The notes under the pieces are model-generated. The model searched no databases, was not told the DNA's origin, and saw nothing but the letters and a program-made list of their open reading frames with translations. From contig KL647306.1 in NCBI GenBank assembly GCA_000727475.1, positions 151,748 to 215,747 on the forward strand: 64,000 nt of DNA. Reading direction: 5' to 3'. Of this stretch, positions 22,311 to 33,591 are shown piece by piece (within the stretch, counting starts at the first letter, position 1; the number at the start of each line of letters is the position of its first letter). The translations under genes were made by a program, and so were the position numbers. Source of the stretch: Sarcocystis neurona (lineage: Eukaryota > Apicomplexa > Conoidasida > Eucoccidiorida > Sarcocystidae).

Positions 22311-25300
22311 GTAGAGAAGAAACGAATCCCCCCGCCCCACACACATACACGCACGCACAGCCCCAGACGGAGACGGTGACGTGAACGCCGCAGCGGCACT
22401 GGAGGACAGCCAGCAGAGAGAGACGTGGGGGTGAATAAAGGGCGACGCAGAAAAGAGGGGTCGGTCTACAGATATACATATATATTGAGTGCGATAATGG
22501 GAAAACTGTGTGGACAAACCTACAAAAACACATGCACGTATATATCTGCGTGTCCGTACATATGGTGGCGTCTGTCTACTAACAAGGTGTGACACATATG
22601 TGTACAGGAGCATACAAACGTATACGCATGCATGTATGCGCATGCCTGTAATACATAAGTGTGTGTGTGTGTGAAGCTAGTACTATATGTCTGCATATAT
22701 GTATGTGTGTGTAAGGGTCTGTTTTTGTAGAGTAGACATAGCTACATGTCGGGCGTAAACGCGTATATGTGAGACGTGCGTGTATCGGTATAAGTTGTAG
22801 ATGACGAGGGACGGCTTGCGGTGCTTCTGCCGCTGCTGTTGTGCTGCTGCTGCTGCAGGTAACAGTCTGCTTTCTGGGTGACGGGACGACGAACATCGGG
22901 CAGTTGTGGGAGGCACTGAATATCGCAGCTCTTGCAAAACTCCCGATTATTTTCGTTGTGGAAAACAACAACTGGTACGTGCTTCGGGCTCCTGCCCCGC
23001 GTGCTTTTCCGCTTCTCTTCTCCTCCTGCTCGTGCTGCTGCTGCACCGTGCGCACCGATTGCTGCTGCTGCGTCTGTCCTCACCCGGGCGTTGTCGTCCT
23101 CCTGCTGCTGCGCCTCCCCACGTGTGACTGTGTGGCCAGTGGTGCTGCTGCTGTCGGGGAAGTCTGCGTGGACGCTGCAAGTGCTCCTGCTGCTGCTTCT
23201 TCTCCGATGCATGCGTTCACGAGACACGCTTCCTCCACAGTCGCGACGCATGCAGGCAGACAGCTGTTACGGGGATTCCTTATATGCCGTACTTGTTCGC
23301 CCATGCGACACAGACCACAACTAACAGGGCTTCTTTTCCTGTCTCCGCCCTGGCCTTCGAATATAGATAATATGAAGTGACAGATACGTATACGTATAAA
23401 GAAGGCCTACAACTCTATACACACACGCCCGTTGATCCATAACTCTCCCACGTCTTTCTCCTGCACATACATGTATATAGAGAGAGAGTGACCTTACGTA
23501 CACACGGACGTACACACATGTCACATAGGCACTGTGTGCGTGTACACATCCATAAGAACAGGCCACATGGTGTCCACACAAATTATGGTGTGGCTTACGA
23601 CGGGTACACACATGCAAGATGGAGCCGGACGTCGTCTAGGAAGGTGAGAAATTCGTAAGTCTGTCCTGGGTTTGACGCTTGGCAGGGCTATAGGAATGGC
23701 GGCGCAGCGCAGCACAGCGATTCCCCGCGTGTGGCAGAGAGCAGAAACTTTCGGAGTTGCTGGCGTTGAGGTGGACGGCATGGACGTCCTCGCCGTTCGA
23801 AGCGTCGCACGCCGCGCTATCGAACGTGCGCGCAAGGGAGAGGGTCCCACTCTTATTGAGGCACTCACCTATCGCTTCAGGTGAGAGAACAACATATCCG
23901 GATTTGTCTGTCTCTACGTGTGCTTATACATGTAAGCGTATCTATATATATATATCTGAATGTGTAAGCACACACGTATATATGCAAGTATAGACACGTC
24001 TGTCCTGCATATGTATATATGTACGAGTGCGCCTATACATATCTATATATATGTGTATGTATATACACTCACATACGTATTTATGGATCCATAAACGTAC
24101 ATGCATATATATACACGTCGGTGCACGTACGTACTACCTGAATATATGTACGTACGAGTCTACACATATCTATGCATAGATGTATTCTACGTATGTCTGG
24201 ATGTATGAGCGTACGAGTATATATCTACGTGTATACAGGTATGTACTACATACATATATATGAACATGTGCGCACACACATATATAAAATGTATACGTAT
24301 GTGTCTACTTGAACATTCAGACCTGCGTGCATATAAGTGAGTGCATGCGCGTGTATGTATGCAGACATACAGAAGGCACTGTGCACGCACCCACACACAC
24401 GGTAGTGCACACACATACGCACACGTGTGTATCTGTGTATATACTATATATATACGCCTGCAGATACCCAACTGCCTATGCGTCTAGCCTCATTTCTCTT
24501 CGAAGAAGGCGTGTGAAACGGCTTGTGGACAGTGACGCCGTGCCGGGCTCGGCGCCCGTTTATTTGCTGTGCTACCTAGAGGCGCATATACACAGGCGAG
24601 CTTCTCTCTGATGCGTCTCTTTCTGTGTGTGCGTCCTGTAACATGGTTGTGTACGCATATAAACATATACAGGCTAACCTGTATGTATATCCGTGTGTGT
24701 GTACGGATGTGTGTGCCTCACATCCAACCCATTTCTGTGGCTGTTTTTCGTTCCGCGCTTGGCTTTATCGAGCTCCACAAGGGTTTACGTACATGTGTGG
24801 GCGTCCAGGCAGTCACGTAGATACCTACATTTGTGTAGCTTACGTACGTGTGTATACGTGTATGTACGAGGACTTGTGCGTAGATCACCCTGTAGAATTG
24901 GGTCCCAGGCGGGCGCTCTGCCCCACCCCAACTCCCTGTACGTACACAAGTACACAAAAATATGTATATGTGTATGTGTGCACCACCCGTAGGATTCTGC
25001 TTACCGGCACGTCCACCCACAGACGTATATATACATATATATATATGTATATATGCAGCGGTGTGTGCCTGTGGAAGGACAGCGCTGCAGGTGTGTAAAA
25101 GCTCGTTTGATGAGAAGGGCACTTGGTAGAAGAACTGCCGTAGCCAAGCAGGAGGAGTCAGTGGGGTCAGTGGGACACACACAGGAGTACCTGTGCGTAT
25201 ATCGACCAAGTGCTGTGTTTCACTTCCACATATCTGTGAGTCCACGCGTATGTACATACATGTATTTGAACACGTCTGTGTGCGTGTATCTGCGGGGATG

Positions 25301-28300
25301 TGCGTATATCTACGCGCAGAGGTGTGCCCCTGGTCAGGCCGCAGGCTGAGACGCAAGCGCGTGAGCAGCACCGAGAGAACTGTCTGTGTGCCGTTTTCTG
25401 TATGTATCCACTTCTTTCTCCTTACCCATCTATCTGTATATGGTACAAGCCCCTTGGTCAATCACACGCACGTGGCGATGTGCAAAAAAAAGCCTGCATA
25501 CATAAAAGGACGACCAGATGCGATATACGCTTATCTACTTCGCGTTCGAGTCCGTCTGTGCAGAGAAGGAGTGCTGGCGCCTCCACGTGAGGCATGTGTG
25601 TACCGCAGCAGAGGAAAGCAGGACGGCGACCCACCCTGGGTATATTGACGTGTGTGCAGCTCTCTGTTGACGCCTATGTGTATATGTGTGCGTATGCATA
25701 TGTACACCTGGGGATGCTGTGTGTCCTTCTGTCTGGCTGTATCTGGGTTTGGTGGACGTCTACTACTCTACAGATATGTGCAGAGAGTCAGACAGCACGT
25801 ATGTGTATCAGGATTGATGTGTCACGTATATGGGTCATACTCTCCCTGCGGAGGCCTGCAGAGGGTGTACTTCGTGGCCGCTCGACGAAGTGAACCGAAG
25901 CGCAACGCGCCCGGCCCACACGCATAGAGACACGGGACTACATGGACATATGTACACTTATGTTGGCGGACGTACGTGTGGCCAGACGTAGTGGGAGTTC
26001 TATGTGGACGACGCCTGTATATCCGTACACGTACGTATATGTTTCGTGTGCATGCAGAGGCCACTCAGTCGCGGATCCTGATGAAATGCGTGCGGCGAAG
26101 CAGAAAGAGGCATGGGTTGTGCGGGACCCGATACTCGCGTTTGAAGAGCAGCTGAAACTCTTCGGCTTCGCGAACGACGACACCATTCGCCAGACGCGGC
26201 AAAAAGTAAGTCACGCAGAAAGCGACATTTTCCCCCTATTTCCGCCTGGGTGAAAAGAGGCACTCCGGACTAATTTCTTCCTTAAAAATTGAAAGATTGA
26301 GACTTGGGGTCCTCTTTTGTCTCGAGAGAGAGAAAACCCACAACGTTCAGTGTGCTCTGCAGGCTACGTGCTGAAAGGCCCCCGACGTGCGACACGGGGT
26401 GTACAGACACCGCACATCCATGCGAAGTTGCAGCCAGGAGCACGTGTGTACGCTTCCTCACGAAACAAGCGCGCACCTGCAGAGAAGCAGGCGTCCCAAC
26501 CGCCTGCATAGGCGCACATCTCTAAAGTTATGTACATGTCACGTTAAGTACACCAATTATATAGTGCGTGTGTGTGTATATATATATATATGTGTATATG
26601 TTTACATGCACAGGTGCACGCGTCTTTGCGTAGATGGAGATTCTGGTTCATCTACATACATGTGTGGGGAGGGGTAATCTGCACGAATGCGCACAACGTA
26701 AAAAACAGCCATTTACGTATGTCTACTCCCGTAAGATGTAGATATGCGTAGACAAGGTGTCACGTAGCCGCATGGTAAGGAAGGTATACTGGCACACCTG
26801 TGGACGTACGCAGATGTGTAGACACGTGCGTCTGTAGACGGAACGGTGTACGCGCAGAAGTCGACAGGTGAACAGGAATTGGCGCGCCGCCATTACGGCT
26901 GGCGACGGCGGTCCGCGGGGAATGCTAGACTTGCATAAGTGACGCAGTGACTAAGTCACAGTCTTGGAGCTTCACCCACACAAATACTTTTCTAGCGACC
27001 CAAGTGCACACGCGTGTGTGCCTCGAGGAGTGTTTCGTCTGTCCTCTCATCCTCCTTCAACTCTTACACACGTATGTACACGTAGTCTCGCAGATGCACG
27101 TCGGTGCTGCTGTGCCCCCCCACCCCTGGTGCAGTACCAACAAGCTCTAGGGTATGACAGGCGGACACGTAGGGAAGCCGCGGCCCGGGCGTGTCCTGCA
27201 TGTATGATGTCTATCTATATATGGAAGTGTGTCTTTAGTACGTACAATACACATGTCCTATGACCGTCTTGTACCCTGTGCGTACGTGCTCTCTCTCGAC
27301 ATACATGTGTGTGTGTGTGTACCTAGGACGCACAAACTTGTATTACTTTGTGAAACACACGTACAGCTCTCTAGTGCAACGACTAGGTGCCTGTTGCCGC
27401 TAGTATCCTGCGTGCAGGTATATACGTCGTAGGGTACATACGTGCGTAGGTACACGTATACGTGCGTTCACGTGAGCGTCTCTGTTCGTGGCCCTTTAAA
27501 AGTAGAGAGTCACGACGTCGTACTAATTCTCGCCAGGCGCGGGCGCACAAGTGCAGCTCTGCACAGATACACACAGAGTTCCAGATCGCCACACCCTCAC
27601 ACACACTCATACATGTACGTGTGCGGACAGGAAGATATCGTGCACTCGCCGTGGTCTTCTCCTCCTCCACGTGTACACCGACAAATGTGTGTTAAAAAAC
27701 ACACATCGACTTGTGTTTAGGAAGGCGTGTACGTTTTTGCGCATGGCGCTTTCTACGTTGTCACACACGCATACTGCAGACCGATCTGCGCAGCAACTGT
27801 GGAGGCTTCTTCTATCCACGCACAATCGCCTGCGATCTTCGTCTAAAGCGGTTCATGCGTCTTTCGCACATACATTACACAAGTGTGCCACACATGTATG
27901 TAATACCCATCCGCTCATAATCATTCACCTACTACACCTGCTTTGTGTATACTCGTCGCATCTGCATACGTGTATATACATATATGTACATATGCACACA
28001 CACACACACACACACACATACACACACACATACACACACACACCTGCGATCGTCTTCTGTGGATTTGTGTATTTCCCCACGCAGGTGGAGGCGGTGATAA
28101 AGGAGGCCGTGCAGTTTGCAGAGACGAGTGCGGAGAGTCCGGTGCAGGAGTGTGGCAGCTACATCTTCGCTCCTGCGTACCGTGGAGGAGCAGAGGCGGA
28201 GAAGCTTAGCGACCAGGAGCTGCACGCATACGCCGAAGCACTAAAGGAAGAACTGGACTGGAAGGCACGTCGCAAGGCTGGAAATCGTAGTCCTCGCCCG

Positions 28301-28342
28301 CCGATCACCCAGGCCTTTAAGCCTCCCACCATCATCGACTAG
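20553..28342 (+). CDS. Plastid-type pyruvate dehydrogenase E1 subunit alpha (five exons)
   Basis: Spliced model: 20553-22310, 22859-22974, 23686-23880, 26058-26205, 28085-28342; 824 residues. It is the thiamine diphosphate-binding alpha subunit of PDH E1, which decarboxylates pyruvate and passes the acetyl group to lipoyl-E2. The sequence is closest to the plastid/cyanobacterial form: [63 protein letters not shown], the TPP motif GDG (593-595) to NN (622-624), and [13 protein letters not shown]. Apicomplexan PDH is known to be apicoplast-resident, feeding fatty-acid synthesis. All four introns have GT-AG borders and matching phases. The catalytic part starts only near residue 410; before it is a long Ala/Ser/Pro-rich extension with a hydrophobic segment at about 116-138, perhaps a recessed signal sequence. 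The N-terminus is uncertain: 20493 is GTG, 20553 is the first in-frame ATG, and an upstream exon is possible. Confidence 0.93.
22311..22858 (+). other. PDH E1-alpha intron 1
   Basis: Phase-0 intron of 548 bp, GTAGAG to a CTG-rich acceptor (CTGCTGCTGCAG). CA and TATA repeats lie in the middle. Confidence 0.8.
22859..22974 (+). CDS. PDH E1-alpha exon 2: thiamine diphosphate motif
   Basis: Encodes the whole TPP-binding signature, from [11 protein letters not shown] to VVENNNW, with the GDG-to-NN spacing usual for the family. It ends two bases into the Trp codon before donor GTACGT. Confidence 0.92.
22975..23685 (+). other. PDH E1-alpha intron 2
   Basis: 711 bp from GTACGT to acceptor TTGGCAG, phase 2. 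The left half is CTG-rich and stays open in several frames; these are not exons because the flanking exons join exactly at a conserved Trp-Ala-Ile-Gly-Met. Confidence 0.8.
23686..23880 (+). CDS. PDH E1-alpha exon 3
   Basis: Starts with the third base of the Trp codon, then [13 protein letters not shown], the conserved [13 protein letters not shown] stretch and [13 protein letters not shown]. Ends inside an Arg codon at CAG|GTGAGA. Confidence 0.92.
23881..26057 (+). other. PDH E1-alpha intron 3
   Basis: 2.2 kb, phase 2, GTGAGA to CATGCAG. It is mostly TATATG-, ACGTAC- and CACACA-type microsatellite-like DNA. Frames rich in Tyr, Cys, Val and His are compositional. Confidence 0.8.
26058..26205 (+). 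CDS. PDH E1-alpha exon 4
   Basis: Completes the Arg codon and continues [11 protein letters not shown], the segment containing the regulatory-loop serine position of E1-alpha proteins, then ending RQTRQK at AAA|GTAAGT, phase 0. Confidence 0.92.
26206..28084 (+). other. PDH E1-alpha intron 4
   Basis: 1.9 kb, phase 0, GTAAGT to CCCCACGCAG. It contains TATA and CA microsatellites; the purest is the (CA)n array just before the acceptor (about 27993-28044). Confidence 0.8.
27993..28044. repeat. (CA)n microsatellite
   Basis: Near-pure CA repeat with a few CATA interruptions, about 40 bp upstream of the last PDH exon. Confidence 0.9.
28085..28342 (+). CDS. PDH E1-alpha exon 5: C-terminus
   Basis: 85 codons plus TAG (28340-28342). 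It begins [15 protein letters not shown], the conserved C-terminal helix, and extends beyond typical plastid E1-alpha with a charged tail ending AFKPPTIID. Confidence 0.92.
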   Translation: MEAVIKEAVQFAETSAESPVQECGSYIFAPAYRGGAEAEKLSDQELHAYAEALKEELDWKARRKAGNRSPRPPITQAFKPPTIID

Positions 28343-28815
28343 ACGTTGCAGAGAGGGCAGTTTCTGCAGCAGGAGCAGCAGCTCCAATATGATATCCAGG
28401 TGGAGCTGCCTTCCAGGAGACGCGACAGACTACGCAACGACGACGGCAGTGCTGCTGAAAGTAGCGGCAGAGGGAGCAGCAGCTTGTCTCCTTTGAGCAG
28501 AAGAGGTTGCGTGACGGAAGCTGCAGCCGGAGAAGAGCGGCCCTGGCGAGGTGCTGCTCGAAAGCAGTGCGGCGGCAGCTTCGCCGATGAAGATGAGGAG
28601 TCACAAAGGCACGTCTGAACGCGAAGCAGGGAGAGGAGCCGAAGCGAGTGAAGAGATTGTGTGTGTGGACCAGCTGCAGCAGAACAAACGCATAACGTTT
28701 CTTCATAAACGGCAGGCGCAGCAGGGGGTGAGGAGGTCCTGCGCTCTGAGATATAGCTGCCGGAGCAGCAACTTTGTTTAAGGGGAAAGTGGCTTCTCCG
28801 GAGTGAGACAACAAA
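28343..28815. other. Convergent 3' spacer
   Basis: Lies between the PDH stop and the stop of the candidate minus-strand gene at 28816. Contains some GCAGCAG triplets; likely both 3' UTRs. No gene is seen. Confidence 0.5.
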
Positions 28816-29022
28816 TCAAATGTTTTTGCCCTTGTAGAACGCCCCGAAGATAGAACGGCCCTTTCTGGCGGATAAGCTTCTTAAGAGCCCAACAGTGACG
28901 AAAGCTTCGCGGGCGTTCAGCGACTCTAGGGCGTCTACTATCGGCTGGACCGGTTCTCTGAGTTGCAGACGGTGGTTGTCGAGTTGCTGATACTGCGGCG
29001 GACAGACGCGGACAGGAGTGAG
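28816..29022 (-). CDS. Candidate terminal exon, unidentified protein
   Basis: A strong minus-strand acceptor (pyrimidine tract ending CCCCCGTTGCAG) opens a phase-0 frame of 68 codons plus stop. The product is well mixed, not low-complexity: PPQYQQLDNHRLQLREPV, then a helix (PIVDALESLNAREAFVTVG) and a basic end (SARKGRSIFGAFYKGKN). It looks like a real conserved C-terminus, but I cannot name the family. It joins in phase with the candidate exon at 29365-29478. Confidence 0.45.
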   Translation of the reverse strand, partial: LTPVRVCPPQYQQLDNHRLQLREPVQPIVDALESLNAREAFVTVGLLRSLSARKGRSIFGAFYKGKNI

Positions 29023-29364
29023 CTGCAACGGGGGAGATAGCAGTAAAACAGGAAACTCAGAGACAAAACACATAAGGGAGCGACGGCGAAACAGAGAAGA
29101 GGAAGATCGGGAGAGGCAAAGATAAACAGGGAGGAAGAAAGCGCAAATGAAGGGACTGCAGGCCATTCGCTCCTCAAGAGTGACAGATGAGACGCCGGTG
29201 ACGCGCTCCGGCCACGCTTGAATTGTCTGTCTGTAGGGGTGGGTCTGCAGTGCACATGTCACATGTATGTAGAGGCGTAGATAAGGCGGTAGGCGCGTAT
29301 TTTATTTCACAGATAGATATCAGTCTACATTTGTATATTCTGTTCATGATATGTGGAAGTGTAC

Positions 29365-29478
29365 GTATCTCTGTCGCTGTATGAGTCCTCCGTGTAGTGC
29401 TCCGAAAGATCGAGATGGCGTTGTCCAGAGGCGTTCGTATGCGCGTTTCTTCACGGCGCACGCGAATGCTGTAGACTG
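29365..29478 (-). CDS. Candidate penultimate exon, unidentified protein
   Basis: 114 bp (38 codons) between an acceptor ATATCTACAG and a donor TAC|GTACAC, phase 0 on both sides, so it joins cleanly to 29022-28816. The peptide is basic (AVKKRAYERLWTTPSR, HGGLIQRQRY). No ATG; further upstream exons are required. Not recognised. Confidence 0.35.
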
Positions 29479-31813
29479 CTGTAGATATCGGGAAATCACA
29501 GGAAGAGGCAGATGTCTGATGGTGAGTGAACAAGCGCTCTATTTGCTAGAATCTGTACAAAAGCCCACGAGATGAAACGGAAGCTCCTCTTGAGATCGTT
29601 AGTTTTTCCCCACACTCCGCACACAGAAGAGTGAGTAGGCAACGAAATGCTTCTTCATTACTCGGAGCAGCCGTCAATTTGAGGTGGAAGCTGAACTGCG
29701 AAGTGTCAGCCGCTGCGTCGCACGCATTCGGCTGCTAGGGAGGAAAGAGAAAGATCCATACGTGAGGGAAGCCAGCAACACTCGTCAGATGCGAAGGCTT
29801 TAAAACACAGAACGAAGATGCGGGAAGGGAAACTCCTGCGTGAGACGTAAGGAAGGAGGTGAACATTTACAGCTTAACACATTCGATCCATGAGCAACCC
29901 GAGAATTGCCAGTATGCATTTGACTGCAGATGAACTTCCTGCGTCAGTCCAGCTATGTATTTAGAAGTATGGAATATGTAGTTACACATATTTGTCCTGA
30001 CGTGTACACGCTATTTGTCTGGTGTGTCCCCCGATGAGTAGCGGCACAATTCCCCAATCGTTTTTTGGTGTTGCCAGTGTAGAGAAAAGAGGGAGCGCAG
30101 GGAGGAAGAAGAAAAGAGTGAAACAAAAGAGGAATTATAAAGGAAGGGAGAATACTGTGAGGGCCAACAGCCAGAGAGAATAGAGGCCCCCGTGTTGCAT
30201 GTCATGCAGAGAAAGCAAAATCTCAGTTTGTAACATGCAGATATGGGGACACATATTTACACGTATGTGTACCTATTTACACATAGACGAATGTTTGACT
30301 CGTCCTTTCCGTTAAGATGCTGTTGCACCCATAAGGCCCATCAGGAAGCGGTTAATATAGATTGTAAATGTAAACACTGGGTGGGCACGTAGAGCAGCGC
30401 ACAGGGACGCATTCACACTCACTAACACGTAGGCAAATACACTGGTACAGGCACGTTTTCGGCTGTATCTTATAGACACATTCTGTAGGAAGTTCGCGAC
30501 GTGAGCGTTGCGGTCAGCACACTGCGCTAAGAAATTACGCAAATTCGAGACACGTAATTAAAGAAATTAAGATGTGGCACCGTATGCCGCCCACTGCAGA
30601 TGAGCCGCGTATCGAACAGTCTCTCCCTGTCTTTGAGTGTAGTAACACCAGCACTAAAGGGGAAGGCCACTTATCTCAGAAAGGTTTACATCTCGCCGGA
30701 ACGTCAACGAATGCACTAAGAAAAAAATACGCCTGTACATTTTGCGACTGTGATGCGCCCGCGCTTCGACCGTCATGCTTGGACGCTTCACGCACACCGT
30801 GACATACACGCTAGAATGTAAAGCGTGTCTTGGCACCTAGACCGTGGTGTGCACAACTGTGCGCTGGCGGGCACCTTAGGTGCCAGTGGGTGGCCAGTGT
30901 GCGTGGTTGTGTGTGTCGCTCTTGAAATACGTGCGTCTTCGTTCCGATCTAAACGCGAACTTGTCCATCTAGGAAGAGTGTCCGCATTTACATGTGCGCA
31001 TGGGTAAAAGTGTGCGGGCGTAGTTCTGTGTGCCTGTCTCTTCGCAGTTATGGGTCACCTCCTTCAACTAACAGAGTTTGATCAATGCGATTGTCCGGCG
31101 TGTACTCAAAAACTGGATGCGAGAACTGGATGGAGAGAAATCCCGGTTTCTCACAGTGCTTTTCGGTAGTTGCCACTCACTGCAGCACCAGTCCACGTGC
31201 CTCTCAACCAGTACAAAACTTGCTTACTTGGCGCAGCCCCATGAGGAAGAACGGCTATGCTACACAGCCTGAACCATATGCCACCTTTTGAAATGGACGT
31301 AAAGTCACACATTTTTCCTGCTTATCTCGGCAAGCACTGTGCCACAAATGCGTTAGTCACTATGTTTAGAAAGTCCAGGCACGCAGTTTTCCTCCAGCCT
31401 GCGAGGACACTCGAGCATGCCACTTTGCTTCCGAAGTGCATCTAGAAGCGACAACCTCCCTGCCTTCTGCCTCTTCACGCTCTGCGTCTTTTTGATGTGT
31501 GCGCGAAGAGAGACCGTGGCGTCAGTAGCGCTCGTTGTTGGATAACTTTGCACTGCACTGTAGATGACGAGGTACGTGGAACACGTGAGCCGGGCTGCGC
31601 TGCATAGCGTTGCCAACAATTCAAATGGCTGAGCAGACTATACGGGTCTGGTACCGCGGGTTGACGCCAGAATGTCGTGGCGGCAGCGTGGAGACAATCT
31701 TTGCGCTACGTGGTTTGGATTCCCGAGATGCACGTGACCCTCCTGCCGTGCTGGGGGTATGCGTATACAGTGAAAGCATATATTTTCCCCACACGTGCAT
31801 ACTTTTACGTGTA

Positions 31814-31920
31814 TGTAGCAGTACGCGATGTTGAAAGAATGCTTGTAGTAAGTCAGTAATACCTCAATGTTTGTAGCAGTACGCGCTGTTGAAAGAATGT
31901 TTGTAGCAAGTAAACATTAC
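31814..31920. repeat. 58-bp tandem duplication
   Basis: Second copy starts at 31872. Both begin TGTAGCAGTACGCG and contain TGTTGAAAGAATG; several point differences. Confidence 0.8.
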
Positions 31921-32155
31921 CCCGCCAACACCTGGGAGATGTCATGTGGACAGCACATACAAAACAACCCGAAAGGTTAAGGCATACCAGTTGCACAGTT
32001 GTACAGCGTTCGTCTGATGTTGGTTTAAAGGTGAAGAGTCCAGTACTAGGTTTTACTTGGCGACGCTGGACCGCTTCGCAGATCCGTTATCTTTCTATTA
32101 ACGTAGCACTGTGTGTGACAGACGCGGTTTTCCCGAGTGAACAGGGGCTGCCGTA

Positions 32156-32301
32156 ACCGATACACCAACGATGCCTGTTGTCTACACGAGGCAACGCACA
32201 CGGACATACTGAATTCAGTGATCACTGCACCGATACACCAACGATGCCTGTTGTCTAAACGAGGCAACGCACACGGACATACTGAATTCAGTGATCAGTG
32301 C
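32156..32301. repeat. 73-bp tandem duplication
   Basis: Copies at 32156-32228 and 32229-32301 differ at about two positions. Each ends with palindromes around GAATTC and TGATCA. The length is tRNA-like but no T-loop or acceptor pairing is present. Confidence 0.9.
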
Positions 32302-32401
32302 ATTCCTCTACATCATCCACACGGGGAAAACTTGTAAAATACGTGTGAACCACTACGACCGATTCCAACTGGCAAGTCAAACACGGGGGTCATCAACGTA
32401 C

Positions 32402-32558
32402 CTCGTGCCCCACTGGGCAGCGGATAAACCGCAGCGGCGGCTGATTCAGAATCTTTAAAGAAAACCCTTATGCACGCCCGTAGCAGCAGGGCTGCCCGGA
32501 CGCCGGTCACGGCCGTTACCCCGCCTGCAGAAGGTAGCACTTTCTTCTTACGTGCCAT
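32402..32558 (-). CDS. Candidate first exon of a minus-strand gene
   Basis: Starts at an ATG (32558) and runs MARKKKVLPSAGG, then an Ala/Leu/Arg helix and a short Ala run, to a consensus donor GAG|GTACGT, phase 1. Without splicing the frame stays open to 32313. It would be divergent to eL21 with about 550 bp between start codons. It might be the 5' end of the gene ending at 28816, but I could not connect the phases. Function unknown. Confidence 0.3.
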
Positions 32559-33114
32559 CACATTCAAATTTCACTTTGCGCTTACTAGGTTCACAAGCGT
32601 CACCTCTCACAACATGTTTGCTCTTCAGTTATTTGGTTTCACGGTGTGACGAATACGTAGAAGCGGGCAATTACAACAGGTGATGTCCATATTCCAATTG
32701 CATGCACCAGGACGTTCTCCTACGTACCCCTCAGGCCCGGCAGTACAACAGAGCAGGTCCTGTGCGGTCGTTACTGCTCCCAACTGCAGTGCCGCGTGGC
32801 AAATGTGGCTTCGATGTCTCTCTCTCTCTCTCTCCACCAGGAAGCCACGATCGGGGGAGCGGGAATGGCAGGATTACGCTAGCGTCTTGTTAAATTGGAG
32901 GCGTGGCGAATAAATTCGTGTCATCCTCACTGTCAGCGTCTTTTGCGCCGGTGTGGTGGTTCTCTGAATCGACGAGCGGCCCACCTCAATTCTTCTCTAC
33001 TTCGCGTCCCCTTCTGTCCGTGCTGCCTGTTCATCACTCCACGTTCTTATTTTTCCATTTTGTGAGGCGGCTTTTCTTTCATTCTCTCCCTTCTGAGTTC
33101 TCCTGTCTCAAAAA
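32559..33114 (+). promoter_or_regulatory. Probable eL21 promoter and 5' UTR region
   Basis: Sits directly upstream of the eL21 start. Holds a (TC)n run at about 32818-32834 and a pyrimidine-rich stretch at 32985-33110, as is common before highly expressed ribosomal protein genes. No specific element was identified. Confidence 0.35.
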
Positions 33115-33591
33115 ATGCCGACCTCATTCGGGAAGCGGGCGCGCACCCGTAATAAGTATTCCAAGCCTTTTCGGCGCCATGGCATGCCCGCGGTGTCGCG
33201 GTATCTGGAAGTTTTCAAGAAAGGAGATTACGTGGATATCGTGTGCGATTCTGCCATTCAAAAGGGAATGCCATTTTCCTTCTACCATGGCAGAACGGGT
33301 GTTGTCTTCAATGTGACCCAGCGCGCCATCGGCGTGGAGGTGAACAAAGTTGTGGGGAACAGGGTGGTGAAGAAAAGAGTCCACGTTAGATCCGAACACG
33401 TAAGGAAATCAAGATGCAACGAATTGTTTTTGAAGAGAGTTAAAGAAAACGACCGCGCTCACCATGAAGCCCATCTGGCAGGCAAAACCATCAAAACGAA
33501 GAGAGAGGTGGTGGGTCCACGGAGCGGCCTCTTCGTTGAGGGGAAGAATATGGAAGTCCTGGAGCCTGTACCATTCGTCGAAAGCTATTAA
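33115..33591 (+). CDS. RPL21: 60S ribosomal protein eL21
   Basis: Single-exon gene of 158 codons, the usual length for the family (about 160). The N-terminus (TSFGKRARTRNKYSKPFRRHG) and the signature GDYVDIVCDSAIQKGMPFSF followed by YHGRTGVVFNVT are characteristic of eL21, a structural protein of the large subunit. The end is typical too: VHVRSEHVRKSRCN, later EGKNMEVLEPVPF. The ATG at 33115 is preceded by AAAAA and starts exactly where homologues do. Unlike its neighbours it has no homopolymer run or intron, fitting a conserved, strongly expressed gene. Confidence 0.97.
   Translation: MPTSFGKRARTRNKYSKPFRRHGMPAVSRYLEVFKKGDYVDIVCDSAIQKGMPFSFYHGRTGVVFNVTQRAIGVEVNKVVGNRVVKKRVHVRSEHVRKSRCNELFLKRVKENDRAHHEAHLAGKTIKTKREVVGPRSGLFVEGKNMEVLEPVPFVESY

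Larger units (their letters stand above)
29479..32401. other. Unresolved DNA, perhaps introns of the candidate minus-strand gene
   Basis: Contains no recognisable gene. A minus-strand stretch at about 31370-31570 (basic, HIKKTQSVKRQKAGR) has an acceptor-like border, but its phase does not fit the neighbouring candidates. Two short tandem duplications lie near the right end (separate entries). Confidence 0.4.
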
